A stretch of DNA of 64,000 nucleotides, from NCBI GenBank assembly GCA_965242745.1, contig CBDETG010000096.1:1-64000 (forward strand), in the 5' to 3' direction. Shown piece by piece: positions 1 to 7,648 of this stretch (the first letter of the stretch is position 1; each line of letters opens with the position of its first letter). Origin of the DNA: JABAAI01 sp965242745 (lineage in GTDB: Bacteria; Spirochaetota; Leptospiria; Leptospirales; Leptonemataceae). The notes under the pieces are model-generated. The model saw only the letters and a list, made by a program, of their open reading frames with translations, was not told the DNA's origin and made no database searches. The position numbers were made by a program, and so were the translations under genes.

Positions 1-85
1 TCCTGCTGTGTTCGAATGCTTCGCTCTTCCTTTTGACTGATATCTTTAGAGGGAAATATTAGTATTTGTTGATATACGCTTCGTA

Positions 86-676
86 ATGAAAATGCAGGCT
101 AAGTCTTTTAGAAAGCAAAGGAGAAAATGGATTGCTCTGCAGCTGCAGACACGCAAAAAGCTGGGTTTTAGTTTATTGGAAATGGGCATAGCGATCAGCG
201 TTATGTCTCTTGTGCTGGTAACAGCGATATCTTCCGTAGTGAGCGCCTTGCATTTACAAGTAGATGCTGATCGTCTTGCTCTGGCTATGAGCCTGCTTCA
301 GACGAAAATGGCAGAAATCCGTTCTAATCCTGATCTTTCTTCTACAGACGCTTCCGATGAGATCACAGATAGTGAGTCCATACACTATGGTTACAAATGG
401 GAAAGTTCCGTAGAAGAAGATACTCTCAATGTAACTGATCTTTTGGAGGGCACTCTGGCTGCAACAGGGCTGGGCGAGGAGCTTCCAGACGGAGTGCAAA
501 ACCAGCTTGGTGACAAAAAGGAAAGCCAGAAAAGCACTTTATTTTCTTTGGGAGATATCCCTATATTACGTATTTCACTGACAGTAGAATATCCCAAAGG
601 CAAAGGCGCCTATGGCATATACAATGTGGAGACTTTACAAAGGTCCAAACGTTCTCGTATTTACCAGCGCCGCTAA
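86..676 (+). CDS. gspI: Type II secretion minor pseudopilin GspI
   Basis: This is a predicted minor pseudopilin at the tip of the type II secretion pseudopilus, which pushes folded proteins through the outer membrane. A basic leader of 27 residues ends in a prepilin peptidase site, G27|F28, followed by SLLE with Glu at mature position 5. A hydrophobic helix covers about residues 28-50, and the rest is a polar periplasmic domain. The length of 196 aa is somewhat long for GspI, because of the leader and a Ser/Asp-rich insert near residues 85-100. It is the first complete gene of a co-directional cluster in which gspJ and gspK follow, and this order is the main reason for calling it GspI rather than GspH. 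The major pseudopilin and earlier genes should lie left of the window. Confidence 0.8.
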   Translation: MKMQAKSFRKQRRKWIALQLQTRKKLGFSLLEMGIAISVMSLVLVTAISSVVSALHLQVDADRLALAMSLLQTKMAEIRSNPDLSSTDASDEITDSESIHYGYKWESSVEEDTLNVTDLLEGTLAATGLGEELPDGVQNQLGDKKESQKSTLFSLGDIPILRISLTVEYPKGKGAYGIYNVETLQRSKRSRIYQRR

Positions 677-756
677 GACTGCAAAAAACAGGCTGCGTGC
701 GGCAGTTTTGCATGCAGGCCAGCGGCTTTCCAATAACAGCAGGGAGTTTTTGTGAT

Positions 757-1434
757 ATGAAGCAAAGGATAAGGCCTCTTTTCTGCTTTGCGCATCATAG
801 GCATAAGGGACAGCGTGCGCTGCGTTCCGGGATGAGCCTGGTAGAGCTGGCTCTTGTAATTTTGATTTTAGGCCTGCTGCTGACGGTAGTTTTTGGAGTT
901 GTGAATGGTATCGTTAATATCTCTACGCAAAGCTCTCCCTCGAGAGAGGCAAAGAGACAAGCCTTTTTTGTTTTACAAAACATTAAATCCAGCATAGATC
1001 AGGCTTATTACCGCTATGGGCACAAACGTATTTGGTTTGTGGGGAAAAAAGACGGCTTTGAAGGAGGGCGTAGAGACCGCCTTACTTTCTGTGCGGTGCA
1101 TCCCGGCTCTGAAGTTATAGGCGCAGCAGCAGTGCGGGAGGTCTCGTTTTACCTAAAAGAAGAGCATGAAGACGGCTCCTATACGCTTACACGCCGTGAA
1201 GACCTTCTCGTAGATGAGAACCCCGGGAAGGGCGGGCCGCATTACCCCTTACTTAAGAATGTATCCTCTTTCGAGCTGCAGTATTCTTTGGATAATAAGG
1301 ATTGGCTCGACGAATGGGACAGCCGCAAAAGACAGCGCCTGCCCCTGGGAGTCCTGGTGAGTTTTACGATTCTTCTTGGAGAACGAGAGTATACTTTCAA
1401 GGCCTTTGCAAGCCCTGGTCTCAATAAGAAATAA
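757..1434 (+). CDS. gspJ: Type II secretion minor pseudopilin GspJ
   Basis: Predicted pseudopilin partner of GspI and GspK in the pseudopilus tip. I place the start at the ATG at 757 because an AGGGAG ribosome-binding site lies about 9 bases upstream; an in-frame ATG at 697 has no such site. From 757 the leader is 25 residues and ends G25|M26-SLVEL, the N-methylated pilin motif, with Glu at mature position 5. A hydrophobic helix follows to about residue 50. The C-terminal half is a beta-rich periplasmic domain typical of GspJ, with a conserved-looking stretch of the form LKNVSSFELQY. It is 15 bases from gspK, so probably in one transcript. Confidence 0.8.
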   Translation: MKQRIRPLFCFAHHRHKGQRALRSGMSLVELALVILILGLLLTVVFGVVNGIVNISTQSSPSREAKRQAFFVLQNIKSSIDQAYYRYGHKRIWFVGKKDGFEGGRRDRLTFCAVHPGSEVIGAAAVREVSFYLKEEHEDGSYTLTRREDLLVDENPGKGGPHYPLLKNVSSFELQYSLDNKDWLDEWDSRKRQRLPLGVLVSFTILLGEREYTFKAFASPGLNKK

Positions 1435-1449
1435 ACACGCTGTCTCATT

Positions 1450-2589
1450 ATGAAAAGTTATAGAAAAGGAGCGCATATCAGCCGGAGAGGCGCAGGCATT
1501 CTGATGGCTATCAGCTTTCTGGGCGTAGGCATTACGGTGACGGTCAGCACCTATACCAGTCAGGCAGTTGCTTTTTACAGCAGTATACGATCTATGGTAG
1601 ATTCCTATAGAGGCTTAGAGTTAGCTCATGCTGGGATAGAGGCCGGTCTCTTAAGTTTAGGTAGTCTGCAGGAAGAATATCTTTTTACTCTGGGAATAGT
1701 CAGCAATCCTCCTCGTATTTTACTTAGCGAAAAGTGCAATGATCTTGATGTCTGCCATAGATATTACACCAGCTACAGTATACAGCCCGAAGACGGGAAA
1801 TTGAATCTCAATCATTTGGTAAGAACAGATGACGAGCCCAATGGGAATTTCTACCGCATTTTCTCCCGGCTTTTTGAAGTTTTTCAACTGGACCCAGACC
1901 TCACGGGAGCCGTAATAGATTGGATCGATCAAAACAATTCGATTAGTACGGGGGGAGCTGAACAGGATGTCTACGGCGCTTTGGCGCCGCCGCGCAAGAT
2001 CAAGAATGCGCCCCTTTATTCACTTTCTGAGCTTGGCGCCATACAGGGCTTTAATCATAATATCATTTATGTGGAGCGCGCGCCTGCCAGCTTTGCGCAG
2101 GAAAGAGAAGAAAGGGCTGCTCTTTCTCAGGAAGAAGAGTACCTGCTGCAAAGCGAGGATTGGGTGCTGGCTAATCACATTACCGCCTACATTCCCAGAA
2201 AACTCTTAGGCAGTGAAAAAATCAGCGTAAATGCGGCCCGTTATCATACTCTCTATAGTCTTTCTAATGTGATGGGGCGCCGGGAAATCTCTGCCATCCT
2301 GCGTCTCAGGCAAAAGAACAATGGTTATATCAAAAAGAAGGAACTCATACAAAAACTTCCAGAGCTGCAGGTTATAGGCAGCACCGGCACAAGCACTTTG
2401 GCTGATGAACTGCTCGGCGCAGATAAAGTCTCTGGTTTCTTAACTACGAGCAGCCGCTTCTTTCGTATTACAGGCATCGGCTTTGTAACAGTAGCTTCCG
2501 ATAATGATGAAAAGACTGTTATGATACGCCGGGTTTGGGCCATATGGGACAATGTAGATAAAGAAATGATCTATTATGCTGAAGATTAA
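1450..2589 (+). CDS. gspK: Type II secretion minor pseudopilin GspK
   Basis: Predicted GspK, the large minor pseudopilin that caps the pseudopilus. It has a short basic N-terminus (RRGAGILMA) and one hydrophobic helix at about residues 16-40, followed by a long alpha-helical periplasmic domain. That domain includes the family's SAM-like repeats: the stretch around residues 120-180 reads 'GAVIDWIDQNN...GAEQDVY', as usual for GspK. The length of 379 aa is normal. GspK lacks the Glu at mature position 5, and none is seen here. Spacing is 15 bases from gspJ and 32 to gspL. Confidence 0.85.
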   Translation: MKSYRKGAHISRRGAGILMAISFLGVGITVTVSTYTSQAVAFYSSIRSMVDSYRGLELAHAGIEAGLLSLGSLQEEYLFTLGIVSNPPRILLSEKCNDLDVCHRYYTSYSIQPEDGKLNLNHLVRTDDEPNGNFYRIFSRLFEVFQLDPDLTGAVIDWIDQNNSISTGGAEQDVYGALAPPRKIKNAPLYSLSELGAIQGFNHNIIYVERAPASFAQEREERAALSQEEEYLLQSEDWVLANHITAYIPRKLLGSEKISVNAARYHTLYSLSNVMGRREISAILRLRQKNNGYIKKKELIQKLPELQVIGSTGTSTLADELLGADKVSGFLTTSSRFFRITGIGFVTVASDNDEKTVMIRRVWAIWDNVDKEMIYYAED

Positions 2590-2621
2590 GCCTTAGGCCT
2601 CTGCATCGCACTTCTAAAACA

Positions 2622-4343
2622 ATGCCCTTACTGCAGCACAGCTATCTCATCATAGATTACGGCGCAAGCCATATCCGGGCAATACTTTGTGAGAAAGGCC
2701 TCTTGGGAGAGCGTATTCTCTCTATGGAAAGCCTTCCTATAACAGAATTGAAGGGACTGGGCCTGCATGAAAATGGAGCAAAACAGGCATGGATAGAAAA
2801 AAAAGAATTCGCTGGGGAGGCGGGAGAAAACTTACAAAAAAAAGCAGAGAAGCTGTGGATTGCAAAATATGAGTATAATCTTATACGTTTCATTAAAGCC
2901 TTTTTCCCGGAGGAAAAAAGTTATATCCTAAGCCTGCCTATATCGCGGATGCACATCCGTGATATCAGCATGCCGGCCGCAAAACCAAATCAGATCGCTC
3001 AGATGCTTGCCTTTGAAGCAGAAGAGAACCTGCCTGCTTCTCTAGAAGAGGTGGAAGTTATAGGCCACCCATGGTTTAGTGATAAAGAAAATGTGCATAT
3101 GCTGGCTTTTGCTCTTTCGCAGGAATTTATGGAAACTGCCGTAAGGCCTTTGCTCAAGGAAGATGCAGCCATTGCGTCTTTGCCTGCAGACGCCTCGCTC
3201 CTGGCAGCCTTTCTCAATACGCTGCCTGAACAAAGCTATCTGCACAGCACCCTAGGGCAGCTCCATATGGGCGCAAGCCATACGATCCTAAATGTAGTAC
3301 ATCATGGGAAACTTGCCTTCACAAGGTCCCTGCCCTTTGGAGGAAATGAGCTGACAAGCTTTTATTCTTCTCTGCTTGGCCTCGACTTTGAAAGCGCAGA
3401 AAAGAAAAAACTTGATATGAATATGGACCTGGCAGATTGCAGGCACAGGCCGGATTCTTTTTACCGGGAACACGAGATTTCCAAACACAGCTATCATGCT
3501 ATACAAAAACAAAGCAGAGCCTACTTGGAAAAGCTTTGTCTGGAAATAGAACGTTCTCTTTTTGCTCTGCGCTGCGCCCAGCCAAACTGTTTTTATCTGA
3601 GCGGAGGCCTTTCCTTAAGCAAGGGTTTAGCGCCCCTTATGTCTGAACATTTGCAAAGACAGGTGGAAAGCTATCCTTTGAGTTTGAGCAACAAAGAAGC
3701 TCCAGAAATTTGGGCTTTAGCCTTGGGGGCGACGCAGGAACGCGCTTTGCCCCAGGAGGAGAGAGACAATTTCCTTAAGACGGCCTTTGGTTCTACTCTG
3801 CGCGGGGGGCGTTTCCATCTAAGCGCCTTTAAGACGCCCTTTATTTTTTTAGCAGCCTCCCTTGCGATCTTTTTTTTATCTTTAACTTTAGGCATACTCA
3901 ATGACCAAAAACGCCTCACTGATTTTGAAAGTTCTATCTTTGCTTTGGGCAAAGAAATCCCCGGCCTTTTGGCAGACAATAGCACGGCAGAGCAGATACT
4001 ACAAGAGGCCACAGGATTATGCCAAAAGCGTCTTCAAGGACTTCGCAAGGCTGATCATAAAATTCTCGCCATGCTGCAAGAAATCACGCAGAATGCTCCC
4101 GCAAAGGAGAGCTTTGCGCTGTCCTTCCGGCAGCTGCGTTTTGACGGCAAGGCCTTGGAATTAGAGGTAGAGGTGCAGGATCTAAACAACTCGACCGTAT
4201 TGCAGGAGAAATTAGGCGCAAGCGCAAGCTTTAGAAGCATTGAGGCAAAAAGACGCGTCATCCTCCCCGATAAGAAAACGAGAATTACCTACCGCATGGA
4301 AGCAAAAAAGCCAAGCGCTCAGTCTGCTCTCAGTTGTCAGTAA
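2622..4343 (+). CDS. gspL: GspL-like cytoplasmic/inner-membrane platform protein with PilM-like ATPase fold
   Basis: Predicted GspL, which links the secretion ATPase GspE to the inner-membrane platform. The N-terminal 390 or so residues look like the actin-like fold shared by GspL and PilM: 'YLIIDYGASHIRAIL' at residues 8-22 is the phosphate-1-like segment and 'FYLSGGLSLSKGLAPL' near residue 325 the adenosine-binding segment. One transmembrane helix lies at about residues 405-426, followed by a periplasmic domain of about 145 residues. At 573 aa it is longer than the usual GspL of about 400 aa, closer to a PilM domain joined to a PilN-like tail. Its position between gspK and gspM supports the GspL call over PilM. 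Confidence 0.75.
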   Translation: MPLLQHSYLIIDYGASHIRAILCEKGLLGERILSMESLPITELKGLGLHENGAKQAWIEKKEFAGEAGENLQKKAEKLWIAKYEYNLIRFIKAFFPEEKSYILSLPISRMHIRDISMPAAKPNQIAQMLAFEAEENLPASLEEVEVIGHPWFSDKENVHMLAFALSQEFMETAVRPLLKEDAAIASLPADASLLAAFLNTLPEQSYLHSTLGQLHMGASHTILNVVHHGKLAFTRSLPFGGNELTSFYSSLLGLDFESAEKKKLDMNMDLADCRHRPDSFYREHEISKHSYHAIQKQSRAYLEKLCLEIERSLFALRCAQPNCFYLSGGLSLSKGLAPLMSEHLQRQVESYPLSLSNKEAPEIWALALGATQERALPQEERDNFLKTAFGSTLRGGRFHLSAFKTPFIFLAASLAIFFLSLTLGILNDQKRLTDFESSIFALGKEIPGLLADNSTAEQILQEATGLCQKRLQGLRKADHKILAMLQEITQNAPAKESFALSFRQLRFDGKALELEVEVQDLNNSTVLQEKLGASASFRSIEAKRRVILPDKKTRITYRMEAKKPSAQSALSCQ

Positions 4344-4368
4344 ATCTCCTTTGCTCAATAGAAAATAG

Positions 4369-4869
4369 ATGAAGTTAGAATTTTTGGAAAAATTGGATGC
4401 GCGTGAAAGGCGTTTTGCTCTCTTTGCGGCGCTCTTCCTCTTACTTGTCTTGACAGTCATAGGAATAAGCTCTTTCTATAATTTCCGTACAGAACTTAGG
4501 CAGAAAGCAGAACGCAGCAAAACGATCTTACATAAGTTATTACGAATCAAATCTCAAATCGCCAGCATCTCACCTTTACAAAGTCTACCGGAAAAAAACC
4601 GCTTTTTAGCCCAAATCAACAGCCTGCTCCAGAACAATGGCTTATCTCCCACGAGTATCAACGAAAAAGCAAAGGCAAAACAAGGCGTACTAGAAGTCGC
4701 TATACGTCTTCAATCCGTAGATATACATAAATTGCTGCAATTTCTCTATAGTATAGAATATAATTCTCACTTAGCCTTATTTATCAGCCGCTTTCGCATT
4801 CGGAAGCTTCCTGCGCAAAAGGAGCTCTATGACGTGGAGCTCACAGTAAGCCTAAGAGGGGAAAAATAG
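4369..4869 (+). CDS. gspM: Type II secretion protein GspM
   Basis: Predicted bitopic inner-membrane partner of GspL. A cytoplasmic N-terminus of about 16 charged residues precedes one transmembrane helix (about residues 17-38) and a coiled-coil-prone stretch (about 40-70). A small ferredoxin-like periplasmic domain follows. The length of 166 aa is typical. GspM proteins are poorly conserved in sequence, so the call rests on topology, size and the gspL-gspM-gspN order. The 25-base spacing from gspL suggests co-translation of the two partners. Confidence 0.7.
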   Translation: MKLEFLEKLDARERRFALFAALFLLLVLTVIGISSFYNFRTELRQKAERSKTILHKLLRIKSQIASISPLQSLPEKNRFLAQINSLLQNNGLSPTSINEKAKAKQGVLEVAIRLQSVDIHKLLQFLYSIEYNSHLALFISRFRIRKLPAQKELYDVELTVSLRGEK

Positions 4870-4901
4870 GAGTCCATCGCGGCGGCATGTAATAGAGTAT
4901 C

Positions 4902-5948
4902 ATGGGCAAACTGAGATCAAAGCCACTTTCCGCTTCCATACAGGAAGAAGACTTAGAGCATCTAAGGAATTATGGCGCGCAGATAAGCGCTCCCGCCATT
5001 CATTCTGCTGATTCTGCCCTGGAGGATATCGACATAGACAAAGAAAAGACGCAGAGGCCAAAGCTAAGTTTGCAGCAAAAGAGTCAGGTCTCTCTGACTG
5101 TGCTTTTTAGCTTTTTAGCATGCAGCTTCCTTTTTTTTCCTTATACGCAGCTTATAGATTACTTTTTTAACTCCATCAGTCACAAGCTCTCTTTCTCTGT
5201 TACTAAGGCAGACCTCAATCTCTTCTCGCCCAGTACGCTAGAAAACCTCAGCTATCAACTGACTCCTTCTGCGGGACTTAGAGTAGGGTCTATGTTGCTC
5301 GAGGCGCCTCTTATTTCGTTCATAGGCAATGCCGTAGATATGCGCGCCAAAGCAACAAACTTCCTTTTCACCTCAGAATCTATAAAATTGCGGGGCAAAA
5401 CAATATGGTTAGATATACAAATCCAGGATAGAAGCTCAGATATACGCGCATGGCAGGCTTCTTTTGCTTTAAATGGTAATAATATAGAATTGGCAGGTCT
5501 CAGCTTAGCTGCCTTGGAGAGCATGGGCATAAACTTAACGAATCTTTCTATACAAGAATTGCGGATAGGGCTGGTCTTAGAGGCAGGACGGCTTATGTTT
5601 GATTCCTCTCGTATTGTGACTAACTATTTTAGAGGGGAAATCAAAGGTAAGGCGCAGCTGGCAGCTAAGCTCGAAGCAACTAAGCTGGATGCAAAGCTAT
5701 GCCTGGAAGCTGCGCCTGATTTGGAAGAGAAGAACAGCGCGCTTATGGGAATCTTTATACTAGCTGGAGAAAAGCCATGTTTAGAAATCAAAGGAAGCCT
5801 TCAGACTCCTAAATTCGAAATGCCTTCGAGAGCGATATCTCCCTCCAATCCCATAGAGAGTCAGGAAAATTTTCCGACGGGAGCAGCAGGATCAGGAGAG
5901 CCAGACATTCCTCCTCCTATGCCTAAAGGCGATCAATATCTCCCCTAA
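4902..5948 (+). CDS. gspN: Type II secretion protein GspN
   Basis: Probable GspN, an inner-membrane protein of the type II secretion locus whose exact role is not settled. A charged cytoplasmic region of about 60 residues is followed by one transmembrane helix (about residues 64-82). The rest is a beta-rich periplasmic domain containing the recurrent 'LxDxxLxLxA'-like strands seen in GspN/AsmA-like proteins. The C-terminus is a Pro/Gly-rich tail (GAAGSGEPDIPPPMPKGD). The call depends on its being last in the gsp cluster; sequence alone would only give 'membrane protein with periplasmic beta domain'. Confidence 0.65.
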   Translation: MGKLRSKPLSASIQEEDLEHLRNYGAQISAPAIHSADSALEDIDIDKEKTQRPKLSLQQKSQVSLTVLFSFLACSFLFFPYTQLIDYFFNSISHKLSFSVTKADLNLFSPSTLENLSYQLTPSAGLRVGSMLLEAPLISFIGNAVDMRAKATNFLFTSESIKLRGKTIWLDIQIQDRSSDIRAWQASFALNGNNIELAGLSLAALESMGINLTNLSIQELRIGLVLEAGRLMFDSSRIVTNYFRGEIKGKAQLAAKLEATKLDAKLCLEAAPDLEEKNSALMGIFILAGEKPCLEIKGSLQTPKFEMPSRAISPSNPIESQENFPTGAAGSGEPDIPPPMPKGDQYLP

Positions 5949-5977
5949 AACATGAAATAAGGAGCTTCTATTTAACA

Positions 5978-6499
5978 TTGGGAAAAAAAGTCACGTCCTC
6001 TAAGCCTAAAAAAAAAACTCCCGTATTAGAAAATGCTAAGGCGCGTTTTCGCTTTCATATCATAGAGAGCTTGGAAGTTGGCATTGTTCTCAAAGGAAGT
6101 GAAGTCAAAAGCTTAAGACAAGTAAAAGCAAATCTCACAGAAGCCTATGCTACAATACGCAATCAGGAAGTTTTTCTCATCAATTTCTATATAGAAGCTT
6201 ATAGCAAAGCTGGCAATTTTGGTCATGACGAAAGACGCAGCCGTAAATTACTGCTCAAGAAGAGCCAGATATTAAGCTTTGCAGGTACATGCGCGCAGCA
6301 ATCACTGGTACTCATTCCACTAAAGCTTTATTTTAATGCAGAAGGACGGGTAAAATTACTCTTGGGCTTGTGCAAAGGGAAAAAACAACGAGACCAGCGC
6401 CAAGACATCAAGAAAAGAGAATCGGAAATAGAAATACAACGATACCTCAATAAGCAGCAACAAGCGGGAACTATATACAAAGCGCAGCAAAAGTATTAA
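5978..6499 (+). CDS. smpB: SsrA-binding protein SmpB
   Basis: SmpB binds tmRNA and delivers it to stalled ribosomes for trans-translation. The oligonucleotide-binding core is recognisable: 'ENAKARFRFHIIESLEVGIVL' and 'GSEVKSLRQVKANLTEAYA' near the N-terminus, then 'NFGHDERRSRKLLLKKSQI'. The basic C-terminal tail (KGKKQRDQRQDIKKRE) is the part that enters the decoding centre. The length is 173 aa. The start is TTG at 5978 with an AAGGAG site about 12 bases upstream. I found no tmRNA gene next to it. It follows gspN by 29 bases and may be read from the same transcript. Confidence 0.93.
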   Translation: MGKKVTSSKPKKKTPVLENAKARFRFHIIESLEVGIVLKGSEVKSLRQVKANLTEAYATIRNQEVFLINFYIEAYSKAGNFGHDERRSRKLLLKKSQILSFAGTCAQQSLVLIPLKLYFNAEGRVKLLLGLCKGKKQRDQRQDIKKRESEIEIQRYLNKQQQAGTIYKAQQKY

Positions 6500-6664
6500 G
6501 CATAGCGGCTTTTTGTAAAAATGCGCTTTTGTTTTGTGCGATTTGAAGTACTATATATTATACAAAATCAGGTCTCATGCGGGACGTGCAAGCATATCTA
6601 ATACAATCATGAAAGCTGCCGGGCACAATGCTGTATTTTATGATTTTGCATGCCTTGAGCAGGA

Positions 6665-6784
6665 ATGAGGATTTTTGTTGAGTCTCAAATATCAGGAAAA
6701 GAACAGCAAATATATGATAAGTTTGCTTTGAAAAAGGCAGGGATTATTTTGGCAGGGTACAAATTTGGGGAACTATATACCTAA
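6665..6784 (+). CDS. Possible 39-residue peptide ORF
   Basis: A short open frame (ATG at 6665, TAA at 6782-6784) encodes 39 residues with a balanced, coding-like composition: an N-terminal 'MRIFVESQISGKEQQIYDKF' and a hydrophobic centre. No convincing ribosome-binding site is seen and I recognise no family. It sits in an IS-littered gap and could be the tail of a lost gene. Confidence 0.2.
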   Translation: MRIFVESQISGKEQQIYDKFALKKAGIILAGYKFGELYT

Positions 6785-6908
6785 ATCCACAAAAATGCCA
6801 CACCATCATATAACAGTCTTGCAACTGTCAATCAATGAGAAACATTAGGGATCTAAGACCTACAGACATTTTGCACACTAGGCTGCTTGTGGCTCAAGGT
6901 ATCCTTTA

Positions 6909-7022
6909 TCAAAAACCTGTTTTGGCGCAGGCTTTCTCACTAGAGCTATGAGGCCTTTCCTCGTTGTAATATCTGACATACTCTATAATCCCTTTTTCTA
7001 TCTGGCAATGCGCAGGGACCAT
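6909..7022 (-). pseudogene. C-terminal fragment of an IS3-family transposase (OrfB)
   Basis: Read on the minus strand, this stretch encodes 'IEKGIIEYVRYYNEERPHSS' followed by about ten residues and a stop at 6911-6909. The pattern Y-x-x-x-Y-N-x-x-R-P-H is the hallmark of the C-terminal end of the integrase (rve) domain in IS3/IS481-type transposases. An in-frame stop lies just upstream, so only about 35 codons survive. It ends about 50 bases from an element bounded by inverted ends (7063-7214), which may have belonged to the same insertion sequence. Confidence 0.55.
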
Positions 7023-7062
7023 CTAACTTTTCAAGCTTAGCCTCTTGCTTCATAGTTTTCTT

Positions 7063-7214
7063 GCCAACTCAATCTGACTAGGACAAAATCATGCAAAAAT
7101 GATGTAGGGCAACCAAGGCTTCTGCCCCCATTTAGGCAAATACCACCCCTAAAAAAGGAGCAGCCGAGAAGCGTGCAGCCAAACTTGCTAAAAGTGTCCT
7201 GGTCCGACTAAAGG
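7063..7214. mobile_element. MITE-like / internally deleted IS remnant, copy A
   Basis: A piece of about 150 bp bounded by imperfect inverted ends: TCTGACTAGGACA on the left and TGTCCTGGTCCGACTA on the right, the latter reading TAGTCGGACCAGGACA in reverse. A second copy with the same two ends and a diverged middle lies at 57114-57265, and a lone right end is at about 52245-52275. The left ends also share GACTAG, ACAAAATCATGCAAAAATGATG and flanking GCCAACT. No open frame is inside, so it is non-autonomous or dead. Confidence 0.6.
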
Positions 7215-7220
7215 GTCATT

Positions 7221-7394
7221 TCAAAGAATATGTAGAATAGAAAACAAAACATATGTTAACGACACTGCAATACTTATCAAGAAAAAAGACATCCAGGCTA
7301 TATCATGCTTATAACAGAAATACATTCCTACAAATACGCCTATCCATATTAAAGAAAAAATTATCCAGTTAATTACTATCAATGTCTGTCTCAT
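7221..7394 (-). CDS. Possible small two-helix membrane protein
   Basis: From an ATG at 7394 the minus strand encodes about 57 residues, nearly all in two hydrophobic helices joined by 'YCKHD'-type polar residues (the sequence contains MYFCYKHDIAW). An upstream in-frame ATG at 7421 would add nine residues. No strong ribosome-binding site is seen at either. The composition is typical of a real small membrane protein, but I recognise no family. It lies between the IS remnant and the sdhA repeat and could equally be chance. Confidence 0.3.
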   Translation of the reverse strand: MRQTLIVINWIIFSLIWIGVFVGMYFCYKHDIAWMSFFLISIAVSLTYVLFSILHIL

Positions 7395-7405
7395 ATCCGA
7401 TAAAG

Positions 7406-7543
7406 CCCAAAAATACGTCAAGTCAAAACAACTCTACGCAGGCGAAGCTAGCCTGCGGGATTAAGACATCCCCCAAAAATACGTCAAGTCAAAACAAGAG
7501 CTTTTTGGCGAATATCTTGTTGCGCATTAAGACATCCCCCAAA
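7406..7543. repeat. 66-bp tandem repeat upstream of sdhA (two copies plus a partial third)
   Basis: Units begin CCCAAAAATACGTCAAGTCA at 7406 and 7472 and restart at 7538, exactly 66 bases apart. The unit ends in TTAAGACATCC. As 66 is a multiple of three, the array stays open in the sdhA frame and would encode a 22-residue repeat starting PKNTSSQN. I treat it as upstream of the real sdhA start. Confidence 0.8.
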
Positions 7544-7648
7544 TGCCAACCGGCACAGGCGCAGATGCAAAAGCCATTGACATTTGCAAGGCTTATGTTT
7601 TTCTGTGCCCATATCGTCTCCATCATTTCAGTAAGACAAAAGCTTCCT

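Noticed and set aside
1..85. Tail of an upstream gsp gene
   Set aside because: All three frames stop within the first 60 bases, and none shows a recognisable pseudopilin end, so no call is made.
3671..4012. Antisense ORFs inside gspL and other large genes
   Set aside because: They lie opposite clearly conserved genes and have no independent support.
6500..7060. tmRNA gene next to smpB
   Set aside because: I looked for the tRNA-Ala-like ends and tag reading frame and did not find them.
7382..7648. N-terminal extension of sdhA
   Set aside because: It is made mostly of the 66-bp tandem repeat and has no family similarity; the ATG at 7649 gives the usual SdhA start and length.
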